Assembly: GCA_009838975.1 (NCBI GenBank)
Contig: VXQO01000015.1
Coordinates: 1 to 64,000 of the forward strand
DNA length: 64,000 nucleotides
Reading direction: 5' to 3'
DNA from: Gemmatimonadota bacterium
Lineage (GTDB): Bacteria; Gemmatimonadota; Gemmatimonadetes; Longimicrobiales; Gaopeijiaceae
Below the pieces are notes generated by a model. The model was not told where the DNA came from. It did no database searches and saw only the letters and a program-made list of their open reading frames with translations. Made by a program: the position numbers and the translations under genes. The stretch's first letter is position 1, and each line of letters opens with the position of its first letter. This document shows positions 9,237 through 18,021 of this stretch, one piece after another.

Positions 9237-10367
9237 TCAGCCTCCCTGTGCTGAAGGACTGCGAATCTCCAGTCTATACACGCGCACGATCGGATTCCCG
9301 AACACGTCGGCTTCGGTGTGAAATGCCAATCCTCCTTCCGCCAGACCCTGCAGAAGTTGCGGCATGCGCCGGGAAGCAATGGCGATCCCCCTCCTCACAT
9401 CTATTGCCGCCAGCATTGCGTTCTGGTATTCGCCGGGGTCGGTCACTCGGTATAGACGGCCGTCCGGCTCTATCGCCGTCCGCCACCGCTCGCCCGGGAC
9501 GGCCACCAGGACCCAAAGGGTATCGGCGACCTGCTCCAGGGCGATGACGGACGTCACCGGTGGCGTTTCGGCATCTGCCTGAGGTTGCCACCAGACCCGA
9601 AACCAGGTTGGCTCCCAACGCAGCGTCTCGAGCAAGCGACCGTCGGTCGACCAGCGTTCGAACAGAAGCTGATTGATCCGCGCCGCCCAGAACGCCGCTT
9701 CCGTCGATGGGGTCAACTGACGCCGGTCCATGGCATCCTGCCGGTCCACCCGATAGACACCGCCGGTAGCCGACCCGAAGGAACGCTCAATGCGCCCATC
9801 CCGAGCTAGCAAGTGAAACGGCAGCCCAACTCGGTCTTCGGTGTGGATGCCGGTGTTGACCAGGAGCGATGTGCCGACGAAGAGTGCCGATCCATCCAGT
9901 CTCAACCTCAACGGGAAGGTTCGCGCGACTTCCAGATCGGGAGTGTAGACGGTCACTCGGTGCAGGGAGTGGTCGAAGACGAAGACGGAATCGGCGTCGT
10001 CGATGGCCAGGTTCATGATCCTGCTGAACTCACCCGGCCCCTCACCGTGCCGCCCGATACGGTGTGTGACTTTCCCCGAACTGTCGAAGACCCAGAAATA
10101 GGGTCGCAGGCCGCCCGATACGAAGTACCGGCCCCGCCGATCGACGCGAACGATGTTGTAGTCGCTCTCCAGCATCCCCGGGCCCTCGGCGTCGCCGAGG
10201 CTTACCAGCGGAACCGCGACAATCTCACAATCCGCACACTCCGGCCCGACCACCTCAATGGTTGAGCCCTTCTGCTGTGCGCCGGCAACTACCGGTGACA
10301 GGCAAAACAGGGCCCAGGGCGCCCCCAGGGCCCCCAGGCCCCGCAAGGCTCCGGCGAAGTAGCACAT
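9237..10367 (-). CDS. secreted six-bladed beta-propeller protein
   Basis: A 376-residue protein with an N-terminal signal (about 1-31, VVAGAQQ) and the NHL/6-bladed (BF3641-like) propeller pattern: RGRYFV...FWVFDSSGKVTHRIGRHGEGPGEF is typical, with further blades through VFVFDHSLHRVTVY and LWVLVAVPGERW. These proteins are usually periplasmic or surface-bound with no proven reaction. It is one of four related genes in this window (others at 55106, 56384 and 58022). It sits in a minus-strand operon with the small membrane protein upstream and lipoprotein downstream. Confidence 0.8.
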   Translation of the reverse strand: MCYFAGALRGLGALGAPWALFCLSPVVAGAQQKGSTIEVVGPECADCEIVAVPLVSLGDAEGPGMLESDYNIVRVDRRGRYFVSGGLRPYFWVFDSSGKVTHRIGRHGEGPGEFSRIMNLAIDDADSVFVFDHSLHRVTVYTPDLEVARTFPLRLRLDGSALFVGTSLLVNTGIHTEDRVGLPFHLLARDGRIERSFGSATGGVYRVDRQDAMDRRQLTPSTEAAFWAARINQLLFERWSTDGRLLETLRWEPTWFRVWWQPQADAETPPVTSVIALEQVADTLWVLVAVPGERWRTAIEPDGRLYRVTDPGEYQNAMLAAIDVRRGIAIASRRMPQLLQGLAEGGLAFHTEADVFGNPIVRVYRLEIRSPSAQGG

Positions 10368-10390
10368 GACAGCTCCTTGCTGTGAGATCG

Positions 10391-10729
10391 CTAGTACCCT
10401 TCAACCTGCGGTACACCATGACCGTGGATGCCGAACTCAAAAGTCAGATCGCACTGCACGGGTTCCTGCGGCATCGGCCCGCCTACCGCCCTGACGGACC
10501 ATTCCGCGCGGGTAAAGGCCCCCGTCAACAGCGCAAGCACGATGCCACGATGCAGAGCAGATGTACTCGCCAGCAGCGTCGCCCGCCGTGAGGTCCCTGC
10601 GGGATGGGACGTTCGGCGATGACGCAGGCTCCATAGAGCGGTAAGCGCCAGCCCAAGACCGAGTCCGACGACAACCGTTCCAAGCCCGCCCCGCTCGCCG
10701 GGGGTCCTATGCAGCGTTTTCACGAGCAT
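10391..10729 (-). CDS. small hypothetical membrane protein
   Basis: A 112-residue protein with one clear hydrophobic segment (about 14-35, TVVVGLGLGLALTALWSL) and a weaker one near 62-75. No family recognised. It ends 23 bases before the propeller gene and starts inside the reconstituted tail of the gene cut by the ICE (the TAG of that tail lies at 10707-10709), so before insertion it would have been a translationally coupled member of the same operon. Confidence 0.5.
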   Translation of the reverse strand: MLVKTLHRTPGERGGLGTVVVGLGLGLALTALWSLRHRRTSHPAGTSRRATLLASTSALHRGIVLALLTGAFTRAEWSVRAVGGPMPQEPVQCDLTFEFGIHGHGVPQVEGY

Positions 10730-10747
10730 CTTCCCGCTGATCCAACG
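10707..10747 (-). pseudogene. 3' tail of the small gene split by the ICE
   Basis: Reading minus from the 14-bp repeat, codons run CGG-GAA-GAT-GCT-CGT-GAA-AAC-GCT-GCA-TAG, i.e. R-E-D-A-R-E-N-A-A-stop. When joined at the repeat to the fragment at 41087-41314, this completes an 84-residue protein. This is the left half of the disrupted target gene. It is not translated as such in the integrated state. Confidence 0.6.
10734..10747. repeat. candidate attL core (14-bp direct repeat)
   Basis: CCGCTGATCCAACG, identical and in the same orientation to 41087-41100. It lies 88 bases outside the integrase stop codon. Flanking bases differ on both sides, as expected for attL and attR. Exact crossover bases within the 14 cannot be told. 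Confidence 0.65.
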
Positions 10748-10835
10748 TCCGATTGCGTTTTCGGATCTGTTGCGATCATTGGACTTACGGGGTTTGCGGG
10801 TCTGATTCCCGCCCTTCGGTTCCCGCCGAACGGGA

Positions 10836-11996
10836 TCAGGTACGAACTCGGCGACGGTTTGCGAGCGCGGTCCTGAGCTGTCCCTCGTCGGCTCTCTGGT
10901 AACACTGGAGAACGGTCTTGGCCGTCTTCCAGCCGCCCAGCTCGCAGAGCACCTTCAGCGGCTGGTCCATGAGATCCGAGGCGAACTTGCGCCTCAGCGA
11001 GTGCCAGCCGCGCCCGCGCTTGGGCTCCAGTCCGGCGAGCCGTTCGGCCCTGTCCCACCAACCTCGGGCCACCCAAGCGGCCACGCTCGACGAGGGGTCC
11101 TTCGGCGAGGGCAGGACCGGGGCGTCACCCGTCGCCGGGTTCCGCCGCCGCGCCTCCTCCAAAGCGGCGACCGCCTCGGGGGTGACGGGCGTGGTGTGCT
11201 CGTATCCGGTCTTCTCGTGCTCGCTGCGCCACCGGATGGTTTCGCCTTCGAGGTCGATGTCGTCCCACCGGAGCTTGCGGACGGCTCCGATGCGGTGGCC
11301 CGTTTCGTGCGCGAGCACGAGCGCGACGCGGAACCGCCAGTCCACCTTCCGGGACACTCCGAGAAGCGCCCGGTACTCCTCCTCGGTGAGAACGACCCGG
11401 GTGGGGTTCTTCTCCATGGGCGTCCTCAAGCCCCTGAGCGGGTTCGACTCGATGAGCAGCCGGCCCCGCTCGTCCCTCGACCTCGATGCCCAGTTGAAGA
11501 CCGCGATCAGGAACCTGAGGTCGTATTCGACCATGCGGTCCGACACGGGCTTTCCGCTCGGCCCGACCCTTCCGGCCCGCCGCGCCCGGATCAACCGGTC
11601 CCAGTCCCTCTGGGAGAGTGTTGCCGGGTCGCGGTTCCTTCCGAGAAACCCGAGGAACATCTTCATCGCGGTCCGGTCATGCTGCCGCGAGTGCCGGGTC
11701 TTGGTCGGGGTTACCTCTTCACCGTAGATGTCAAAGAGCGTCTCCAGGGTGAGCGGCCCGGACTCGGCCTCCTTCATGCCGTTCGGCTCCGGCTTCGCGA
11801 ACCCGGCAGCGGCTTCGTCGGCCTGCCGCTTTGCGCGCCTCCAGTCGCGGTGTTTGAGCGACCGGGTGAGCCTGCGCCCGTTTTCTCGCCACTCTATCTG
11901 GTAGAGGCCGGTTTTTGGGTCCGGAAACACCCTGACCCGGTTGCGGCCCCATTCTCCGGCGCTGTAAGAGCGCCGGTCACGTTTCGTGCGTGCCAT
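10836..11996 (-). CDS. int: tyrosine recombinase / phage-type integrase
   Basis: A 386-residue site-specific recombinase that should cut and rejoin attP and attB through a 3'-phosphotyrosine. An N-terminal arm-binding part (about 20-60), a SAM-like core-binding domain (about 82-175) and a catalytic domain (about 200-375) are visible. Active-site residues: Arg235 (TGHRIGAV), Lys262 (HEKTGY), His332 and Arg335 (WHSLRR), Trp356 in place of the second His (GGWKTAK, a known variation) and Tyr366 (VLQCYQ). It lies just inside attL. The start ATG at 11996 has RBS GAGAGGAATGGAAG and overlaps the upstream gene by 20 bases. Confidence 0.92.
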   Translation of the reverse strand: MARTKRDRRSYSAGEWGRNRVRVFPDPKTGLYQIEWRENGRRLTRSLKHRDWRRAKRQADEAAAGFAKPEPNGMKEAESGPLTLETLFDIYGEEVTPTKTRHSRQHDRTAMKMFLGFLGRNRDPATLSQRDWDRLIRARRAGRVGPSGKPVSDRMVEYDLRFLIAVFNWASRSRDERGRLLIESNPLRGLRTPMEKNPTRVVLTEEEYRALLGVSRKVDWRFRVALVLAHETGHRIGAVRKLRWDDIDLEGETIRWRSEHEKTGYEHTTPVTPEAVAALEEARRRNPATGDAPVLPSPKDPSSSVAAWVARGWWDRAERLAGLEPKRGRGWHSLRRKFASDLMDQPLKVLCELGGWKTAKTVLQCYQRADEGQLRTALANRRRVRT

Positions 11997-12402
11997 CTTC
12001 CATTCCTCTCTGGATGATGGACTGCACGATCTGCCTGTTGGAAAGCTCGCGGCGCGGGGCGTCCCGCACCAGTAGCACGGCGGGTGGCGTCGCCTTCCGG
12101 GGCAGGTGGATGCGAGCGATTCTTGGCGCGTTCAGCCTCCCGGCGTTGGGGATCTTTCCGTCCCGCACGAGGCGGCCCAAGTGTTCCCTTGAGTATCCGC
12201 TCTCGCGGGCGGCCTCGACGAGCGACAGCGTGGTTTCGTCGCGGTCGCGGATCGTGGTTTCGAGGTCTTCGGCGCAAAGGTCCAGCACGAGAGCCGCGGT
12301 CTCGCTCCCGTACCGCCGGAGCGCCTTGGCCTTCCCGCGCCAGTCGGCGGGCAGGCCCTCGACGGATGCGGGCTTGGTCTTCCCTCTGGACTTTCGGGTC
12401 AT
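11977..12402 (-). CDS. helix-turn-helix protein upstream of integrase (possible excisionase/directionality factor)
   Basis: A 141-residue protein with a helix-turn-helix-like central segment (about 57-90; LSLVEAARESGYSREHLGRL) of the MerR/excisionase type: a first helix, a turn at ESGYS, then a recognition helix and V-R-D-G-K-I. Its stop region overlaps the integrase start, and its own start overlaps the gene before it (ATGA at 12399-12402). Co-expression with the integrase suggests a role in excision or integrase control; that is inference. Confidence 0.6.
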   Translation of the reverse strand: MTRKSRGKTKPASVEGLPADWRGKAKALRRYGSETAALVLDLCAEDLETTIRDRDETTLSLVEAARESGYSREHLGRLVRDGKIPNAGRLNAPRIARIHLPRKATPPAVLLVRDAPRRELSNRQIVQSIIQRGMEDGTHET

Positions 12403-12713
12403 TTCCAGTCTCCTTCCTCGTCCTGCCTTAGCGCGTCCGCGAGGCTGGCATCCCCTTCGCCGCGCCGCACGGATCGTTCGGCGAGATCGACTCGCCGTCC
12501 GAGGTCGGCGAGCCCGGTGGTGCGGGCAACCGCGTAGATCGTGGCCGCGACGGCGGTGAGGGCGAGCGCGGCGTGCAGCGCGAGCGCGACTCCGTGCTCC
12601 GCGAGGACCCTTGGCCAGTGGGGCGCGAGGTATTCGAGGCGGGCACCGCCGATCAGGAACGCGGATCCGACGATTGCGGCGGTGAGTCCCGCGCTGATCT
12701 TCCAGGGCTGCAT
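12399..12713 (-). CDS. small two-helix membrane protein
   Basis: A 104-residue protein with two hydrophobic segments (about 6-24 and 40-64) and a charged, probably coiled C-tail (RRVDLAERSVRRGEGDA). No family recognised. RBS AAGGAGAA precedes ATG 12713. Lying between ICE accessory genes, it might act in entry exclusion or as a missing T4SS accessory subunit, but nothing in the sequence proves that. Confidence 0.6.
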   Translation of the reverse strand: MQPWKISAGLTAAIVGSAFLIGGARLEYLAPHWPRVLAEHGVALALHAALALTAVAATIYAVARTTGLADLGRRVDLAERSVRRGEGDASLADALRQDEEGDWK

Positions 12714-12731
12714 CGTGGTTCTCCTTCTTCT

Positions 12732-13619
12732 TCAGAGTTCGACTGTGGCGGGATCGCGGTCGGCCGGACCACGGAGCCAGGAGCCGCTGTCGCTACCGAA
12801 GCCGAGCCTGCGGAGAAGCCCCGCCGCCGCGGGTCCGTTGGCGTGCATCGCGAACCCGGCGGCGGCCTTGGCGCGGACGGCCGCCTCGCGGTAGCTGCCG
12901 GAGACGGCCTCGACGTTGACGCGGCCGGTCCGGCCGTCCGCGTCCTCGTATTCGATCTGGGCGTCGGGGTAGAGCACCCGCCCCTCGTCGTCCAGGGGGA
13001 GCCCGAGTTCGCGCGCGATCCGGTGCCGTTCGGCATCGGCGGCCCGCCTGCCGTTCTTCCGCGCAGCCTCGCTGCCGCGCGCGACGGTGCTCTTGAGTTC
13101 GGCGTCGAGGCGGACGCGCCGCACGGTGGCGCCCCGTGCTTCGAGCCGCCTCCGCTCGATTCGGCAGGCGCGGTAGATGGCGGTGTCGTGTGCGGCCTCG
13201 GTGTCCCGGACCCGCACCGTGCGGATCGCCTGCGAGGGATCCATCCCGCGCTCGGCGGCCAGTTCACGCGCCTCGGCCACGCCCTTGCGGGTGAGGGTCA
13301 GCACCTTGAACGGGTTGCCCCTCGGCCCGGTGGCCGTGTGCTGTTCGACGATGCCGTCGCGGATCCAGGCGTTCACGGCGCGGCGGGTGGTGAACGGGTG
13401 GCCGCCGAAGTGGACCTCGGCGATGTCGCGGAACGACACCGCGCCGTGGACGCCGATGTCGGTCAGCGCCCCGGCGCACCGGTCGCGGAAGGAGATGGAC
13501 CCGCCGTCCCGGCCCGCGGCGTATTCTCGGCGATGGCCGTCCCGCATCGGAGCTCGATGGCTCGCGCGGCTGGGTGGCGCGGCGGAACGGGGGTCCGGTT
13601 CGGCCTCGCGGCCGAACAT
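12732..13619 (-). CDS. replication-relaxation-like winged-helix protein
   Basis: A 295-residue protein. An N-terminal winged helix (about 45-120; VSFRDIAEVHFGGHPFTTRR, then VLTLTRKGVAEA) is followed by a second domain with a conserved His-rich start (EAAHDTAIYRACRIERR) and acidic/aromatic strands (VLYPDAQIEYED). This order resembles the Replic_Relax family (PF13814) of plasmids and ICEs, named for roles in replication and DNA relaxation. It may help process the transfer origin. The ATG at 13619 has a good RBS (GAGGAAGAG); a GTG at 13634 is an alternative. Assignment by pattern only. Confidence 0.5.
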   Translation of the reverse strand: MFGREAEPDPRSAAPPSRASHRAPMRDGHRREYAAGRDGGSISFRDRCAGALTDIGVHGAVSFRDIAEVHFGGHPFTTRRAVNAWIRDGIVEQHTATGPRGNPFKVLTLTRKGVAEARELAAERGMDPSQAIRTVRVRDTEAAHDTAIYRACRIERRRLEARGATVRRVRLDAELKSTVARGSEAARKNGRRAADAERHRIARELGLPLDDEGRVLYPDAQIEYEDADGRTGRVNVEAVSGSYREAAVRAKAAAGFAMHANGPAAAGLLRRLGFGSDSGSWLRGPADRDPATVEL

Positions 13620-13637
13620 CTCTCTTCCTCTCACGGC

Positions 13638-14672
13638 TCAGCGGCTCGGCCCGAAGCCGCGCTCGGGGACCGGGATCCTCGGCACGGGGACAACGATCCT
13701 CTGCGGCCCCTGCGCGGGCGTGCGGACCGCCGCCACGGCGACGGGGTCGCGCTCGGCCACGCGCTCGCGGTGCCGGTCGAGCACGAAGTCGGAGATCTTC
13801 TGCGCGTCGGCGGCCGCGCGCCGGATCTCGCGCGGGTCCTCCTCAAGCGCCTGGATCCAGCCCTCGACGTAGGCCGCGCCCCTGCTCGGGTCGTGTCCGA
13901 CGCCGACGCGCTCGCCGGTCATCATCGCGCTGATCTCGGCCCGCAGTTCCTCCCTCGCGTACTGGGGCGAGCCGAACCCGCCGTCGATTCCCTCGATCAA
14001 GGTCTCGCGGTTCATCCGGTCCTTGTGCCCGGTGCTGTGGCCCAGCTCGTGGAGCGCGGTCTGGTAGTAGTGGTTCGCCGACGGGAACTGCCCGCGCTCG
14101 GGCAGCACGATCTCGTCGCGCTTCATGTGGTAGTAGGCGCGGTCGCCCGCGACGTGTCGGACCGGGACGCCGACGTCCTCCATGACCCGTTCCGCCTCCT
14201 GGTGCACCTTCCAGAGCGGCTCGGGCGTCGGGTTCGAGCGCTCGGGCAGCCCGTCGGCCTGCTCGGCGTTGAACACGGTGTACTGGCGCACGAACGGCGC
14301 CTTGAGCTTCTCGTAGCGGTAGACCTTCTTGCCCTCGGCGTCCCGCCTGGGCCGACCCTGCTCGTCGGTCACGGCGATCCGCTTCTTGTCCTGGAAGGAG
14401 AGAATGCGCGTGCCGCGCTCGCCCTTCCTGACCTGTCCGCCACGCGCTTGGATCTGGCGGTACGTGCCCCAGCGCACATCGCCGTAGCCCTGCTCCTGCT
14501 GCACGGAGGCGAGATGGAGGCTGTTCCCGCCCCGGTAGGAGCGGTCGGTGTCCACGTTCATGGGCATCACGCGCTCGCCCGGTGCCCACGGCTTCTGCCA
14601 CGGGGCGGTGCCCTGCCGGATCTGCTCGATGATCGCGTCGGCGAACTTGCGGTGGTATTCGTCGTGGTTCAT
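13638..14672 (-). CDS. ArdC-like antirestriction / zincin-like metallopeptidase protein
   Basis: A 344-residue protein with the two-part ArdC/DUF1738 layout: an N-terminal ssDNA-binding-like domain (about 1-135; GTAPWQKPWAPGE and RSYRGGNSLHL are hallmark motifs) and a C-terminal zincin-like domain with HELGH at 208-212 and a downstream E-E-L-R-A-E (about 241-246) giving the third ligand. ArdC proteins travel with conjugative elements and protect incoming DNA from restriction. RBS GAGGAGGTGGACGG precedes ATG 14672, which overlaps the stop of the small acidic gene (ATGA). A final basic/Pro tail (310-344) is unusual. Confidence 0.85.
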   Translation of the reverse strand: MNHDEYHRKFADAIIEQIRQGTAPWQKPWAPGERVMPMNVDTDRSYRGGNSLHLASVQQEQGYGDVRWGTYRQIQARGGQVRKGERGTRILSFQDKKRIAVTDEQGRPRRDAEGKKVYRYEKLKAPFVRQYTVFNAEQADGLPERSNPTPEPLWKVHQEAERVMEDVGVPVRHVAGDRAYYHMKRDEIVLPERGQFPSANHYYQTALHELGHSTGHKDRMNRETLIEGIDGGFGSPQYAREELRAEISAMMTGERVGVGHDPSRGAAYVEGWIQALEEDPREIRRAAADAQKISDFVLDRHRERVAERDPVAVAAVRTPAQGPQRIVVPVPRIPVPERGFGPSR

Positions 14673-14875
14673 CCGTCCACCTCCTCGCCGGCGGCGCCGT
14701 GCGGGTCGCCCCAGGCGGCGGCGATCTCGTCCTCGGTCCCCACATCCTCGGGGAAGAGGCCGTACTCCCCGGCCAATTCGGCCTCGACTTCGAGCGTCTC
14801 GCCGCCATCGCGGGCGAGCTCCCGGTCGAAGTCCTCGAACGTCTCGACCCGGATGGTCGTGTCGTCGCACTTCAT
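14669..14875 (-). CDS. small acidic protein coupled to ArdC
   Basis: A 68-residue protein with 22 Asp/Glu and only about four Lys/Arg, i.e. strongly negative throughout. ATGA overlaps join it to virB11 upstream (14872-14875) and to the ArdC-like gene downstream (14669-14672). No family recognised. The charge suggests DNA mimicry or chaperoning, as in small antirestriction proteins, but ArdA motifs are not evident. The frame is open upstream of 14875, but that part reads the antisense-like third frame of virB11. Confidence 0.6.
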   Translation of the reverse strand: MKCDDTTIRVETFEDFDRELARDGGETLEVEAELAGEYGLFPEDVGTEDEIAAAWGDPHGAAGEEVDG

Positions 14876-15876
14876 GCGTTCACCTCCTTGGTGTGTGGGT
14901 GGGTGCTTCCTTGCGGGGCTTCGCCGCCCCAGACGGGCGCGGTGTTCCAGCGGCCGGTGGCCGCGTCGTATCCGCGCACTTCGAGTGCCTCCTCGACGAA
15001 CCGTCGGCCCTCCCGGCGGGTCGTGTGCAGCACGAGCGCGATGCCGTCCACGACGCCCCGGCAGGTGACCTCCCAGGGGAGCGCGTCCCCGGCCTGCATG
15101 GCGCAACTGGCGAGGCGCGAGAGCGCGGAGCGGGCGTTGTTGGCGTGGACGGTCGTGAGCGACCCGCCGTGCCCGGTGTTGAGGGCCTGGAGCAGGTCGG
15201 CGGCCTCGGCCCCGCGCACCTCGCCGACGACGATGTGGTCGGGCCGGTGGCGTAGAGCATGGCGCACCAGGTCGCGGATCTCGACCGGCGTCTCCGAGAG
15301 GGTGGCTCCGGCCTCGAACCGGAGGCAGTTGGCGCGGTCGATCCGGAGTTCGAGCGTGTCCTCGATGGCGACGATCCGCTCGTCGTCGGGCAGCAGTTCG
15401 ATCAGCGCGTTCAGAAGCGTCGTCTTGCCCGATCCCGTGCCGCCGGACACGAGGATGTTGCGGCGGGCGAGAAGGGTGTCTCTCGCGGCTTCGAGCACCG
15501 GCTCCGGCAGCGACCCCATGCGCACGAGGTCGTCGGCGGAGAACGCCCTTCCCCCGAACCGGCGGATGGTGATGGCGACCTCGGGACTGGCAGGCGGCGT
15601 GCAGATGGCGACCCGCGACCCGTCCTCCAGTCGGGCGTCCAGGACCGGCCTCGCGGCGGGATCGAGCCCGAGCGGCCGCGCGATGTGGATCGCGGCCCGG
15701 TGCAGCCAGGCGGCGGTGAGTGCGGGCGCGTCTTGGGGCTCAAGTTTCCCGGCCCGCTCGACCCAGACGTTGCCGGGTCCGTTGATCATGATCTCGGAGA
15801 TCCCGGGGTCTTCGAGCAGGGATCCCAACCCCGGGAGAAACGGGGCGAGGTGGCCGACGCCGCTGGCGCGCTTCAT
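14872..15876 (-). CDS. virB11: VirB11-family T4SS ATPase (TrbB-like)
   Basis: A 334-residue hexameric secretion ATPase of the type IV transfer apparatus, acting at the cytoplasmic face of the inner membrane. An N-terminal domain (about 1-110; ISEIMINGPGNVWVE) precedes the RecA-like domain with Walker A GGTGSGKTT (145-153), Asp box (VAIEDTLEL), Walker B-like VVGEVRGAEA and His box GHGGSLTTVHAN. The family energises pilus assembly and substrate transfer. The start overlaps the virD4 stop (ATGA at 15873-15876), so T4SS, coupling protein and this ATPase form one transcript. Confidence 0.92.
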   Translation of the reverse strand: MKRASGVGHLAPFLPGLGSLLEDPGISEIMINGPGNVWVERAGKLEPQDAPALTAAWLHRAAIHIARPLGLDPAARPVLDARLEDGSRVAICTPPASPEVAITIRRFGGRAFSADDLVRMGSLPEPVLEAARDTLLARRNILVSGGTGSGKTTLLNALIELLPDDERIVAIEDTLELRIDRANCLRFEAGATLSETPVEIRDLVRHALRHRPDHIVVGEVRGAEAADLLQALNTGHGGSLTTVHANNARSALSRLASCAMQAGDALPWEVTCRGVVDGIALVLHTTRREGRRFVEEALEVRGYDAATGRWNTAPVWGGEAPQGSTHPHTKEVNA

Positions 15877-17894
15877 ATCCGCCCCTCCTCCCGGAGCCGC
15901 CAGTAGCCCGTCTCGCGAGGCAGGTAGTGGGGCTTCAGGTAGACGCGGGTCGCCGGAAGCGATTTCACGCCGTCGTACGGAAGACAGACCGCTTGGTAGT
16001 TGGCGAGCAACCCGAACTCGCGCGGCGTGAACACCGGCTCGCTCTGCCGACGGAACGACTTGCTCGCGCCGATGGTGCCGCGTCCGCCCCCGGCGCGGCC
16101 GGACAGAAGCGAGAACTCGGGCCTGCCCGTGGTCTCGGTGAACGTGTAGGAGGCCCGAGTCTTCATGACGGTGCCGCACATCTCGGACGCGATCTTGGCC
16201 GACGACTCGTCGGACAGCGACAGGAAGATCCGGGTGCGGAGCGTCTGGACGAGCGTGCGCCACGCCTCCCCCGAGGGCAGCACGGAGCGGAGCGAGGAGA
16301 GCGACTGCGTGGCGACGATGGGGATGCAGCGGCACTGGCGCGTGAGCGCGAACGCCTTCTCGTCGCCCGACGGATCGTCCTGGCCCACGGTCGCAAACGC
16401 CTGATACTCATCGCAGATGAACACGGCGGGCCGCATGTAGCGGTCCGGGCGGCGCGCGGCCTCGACCGGACGGCGGAGCAGCGCCTGCATCCACGCATTC
16501 TTGAGCAGGACGCCGATGGCCCGTGCAAGGGCCGGATTCGCGCCTGCGGGCATGTTCAGGGCGAGGACCTTGCCACCCTCGATCAGGTCGGAGAGCGGAG
16601 GCAGGCGGCGGCGCAGTCCCGGCACGGGATGGGCGGGACCTCCGGCATCGTCCCTCTCGCCGGACGTGGCGTCCGTCGGCGGGGGCGGGCAGAACACGGC
16701 CGCCACGTCGGGCTGGTCGAAGAGCGACAGGAACACGCTGATCCCCTCGACGATCGAGGTGCGGAGCTTGGCGTCGAGCGCCGACCAGTCCTTGTCGTAC
16801 CACCGCTCGATGGCCTCGACGCTTTCGGCGAACTCTTTCCCGGCATCGCCTACGACGGGCTCCGTCTCGTACGCAACGCCGAGTTCCTTGAGCTTCGCCC
16901 GCAGCGGCGGATCGAGCCTGCATCCGACCCTCGCGGTCCCGGGCACGGCCTCCCAGGCCGCGTCTTCGAGGGCGTTCTTGTGTTCGGTCAGGTCGGTGGC
17001 GGCGATCATCGCCCGGAGGGGACGGACCTCGTCGGCCATCGCCCGCGCCTCGCCGATCTTCGCGGCCAGAAGCTCCGCGTCCACCGTGCAGCGGTATACG
17101 TCGCGGAGCGTGACCCAGCCCCCCGGCAAGAGCCGGAACAGTTCGATGGTCCAGCGCACGAGATTGGTGTAGGCTTGCTGCCAGAACGGTTCGCGGGACT
17201 TGCCGAAGAGCTGGTTGATGAGGGAGGCGACGCCGTAGGCCATCGAGTAGGAGTCGAGCAGCGGATCGTCGAGCGGGTTCCACTGCCAGGAGCCGCCGAA
17301 CCCGATTTCGAGGTAGTCGTCCTCCCGCCCGGCCTCGCTCAGGATGCTCCGGACCTGGTGACAAAAGTCTCCCTTGACTTCGAGCACGAGCGCGCCCGCC
17401 CTGCGCTTGGGGTCGTCCGCCCGCCAGTGGAGCAGCTGCCGGGCGAACGGGTACATGCAGGCCGTGGTCTTGCCGGTGCCGACGGCCCCGACGACAAGCA
17501 GCCCGGTGTAGAGCCCCTTCTCGGGGATGACGAGCCACGACGGCCGCTCGCTCTCTTCCGGCACGGTCGGATGGTGCAGTTCGCCGATCACGACCGAGGG
17601 CGCGCCGTCCCCGGGCGAGTTGGGCCACTCGGGCAACCTGCCCCGCCGCCGGAACCTCGCGAGCGGCTGGAGCCAGACGCGCCAGACCGAGAGGACGAGC
17701 GATCCGGCGAGCACGACGGCGACGGCGGGCCACGCGTAATGCCAGACGCGGACGGCGGCGTGCAGGGCCGGATCGTGCCAGGCGATCAGGTCGAGATGCG
17801 GGTTCGCGTCCGCGGGCGGGAACGGCGCCTTGAGCGCCCGGGCGCCGGCCGCGCCGACGGCGGCCCCGATGATGGCGAGGGTGCCGGACTTCAT
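15873..17894 (-). CDS. virD4: VirD4/TraG-type coupling protein
   Basis: A 673-residue protein that would link the DNA-relaxase complex to the secretion channel. It has N-terminal membrane segments (about 4-22 and 54-72), Walker A GAVGTGKTT at 136-144, a TraG/TraD nucleotide-binding domain and Walker B-like VFICDEYQAF followed by the QTL/ATQS motif region (IVATQSLSSL). An insertion of helical sequence after Walker A is normal for T4CPs. RBS GGAAGGAGG precedes ATG 17894. Length fits the family. Immediately upstream lies the structured 307-bp gap treated as an oriT candidate. Confidence 0.92.
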   Translation of the reverse strand: MKSGTLAIIGAAVGAAGARALKAPFPPADANPHLDLIAWHDPALHAAVRVWHYAWPAVAVVLAGSLVLSVWRVWLQPLARFRRRGRLPEWPNSPGDGAPSVVIGELHHPTVPEESERPSWLVIPEKGLYTGLLVVGAVGTGKTTACMYPFARQLLHWRADDPKRRAGALVLEVKGDFCHQVRSILSEAGREDDYLEIGFGGSWQWNPLDDPLLDSYSMAYGVASLINQLFGKSREPFWQQAYTNLVRWTIELFRLLPGGWVTLRDVYRCTVDAELLAAKIGEARAMADEVRPLRAMIAATDLTEHKNALEDAAWEAVPGTARVGCRLDPPLRAKLKELGVAYETEPVVGDAGKEFAESVEAIERWYDKDWSALDAKLRTSIVEGISVFLSLFDQPDVAAVFCPPPPTDATSGERDDAGGPAHPVPGLRRRLPPLSDLIEGGKVLALNMPAGANPALARAIGVLLKNAWMQALLRRPVEAARRPDRYMRPAVFICDEYQAFATVGQDDPSGDEKAFALTRQCRCIPIVATQSLSSLRSVLPSGEAWRTLVQTLRTRIFLSLSDESSAKIASEMCGTVMKTRASYTFTETTGRPEFSLLSGRAGGGRGTIGASKSFRRQSEPVFTPREFGLLANYQAVCLPYDGVKSLPATRVYLKPHYLPRETGYWRLREEGRI

Positions 17895-17924
17895 CGGCCG
17901 AACCTCCTTCCTGAAAGGATCGAT

Positions 17925-18021
17925 GGCTGGGAGCGACCCGAGGGGGCGGGGCCCGGGGTGCGCAAACGCGCACGGCCCCGAACCCGCAGCAGGCCCTCGG
18001 ACTGCGGGGTCGCTCCCAGCC
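17925..18021. repeat. 15-bp perfect inverted repeat with nested stems
   Basis: GGCTGGGAGCGACCC (17925-17939) and its exact complement GGGTCGCTCCCAGCC (18007-18021) flank 67 bases. Directly inside, CCGAGGG (17938-17944) pairs with CCCTCGG (17994-18000). In the centre GGGGTGCG...CGCA..CCCC can form a further stem-loop. Together this would make an unusually long cruciform. Confidence 0.7.

Noticed and set aside
10836-12402. tRNA gene as ICE attachment target
   Set aside because: No cloverleaf found near either repeat; the target looks like a protein gene 3' end.
12573-15068. Long plus-strand open frame (about 830 codons) across the ArdC-like region
   Set aside because: Antisense of the minus-strand ICE operon; no domain or RBS logic.
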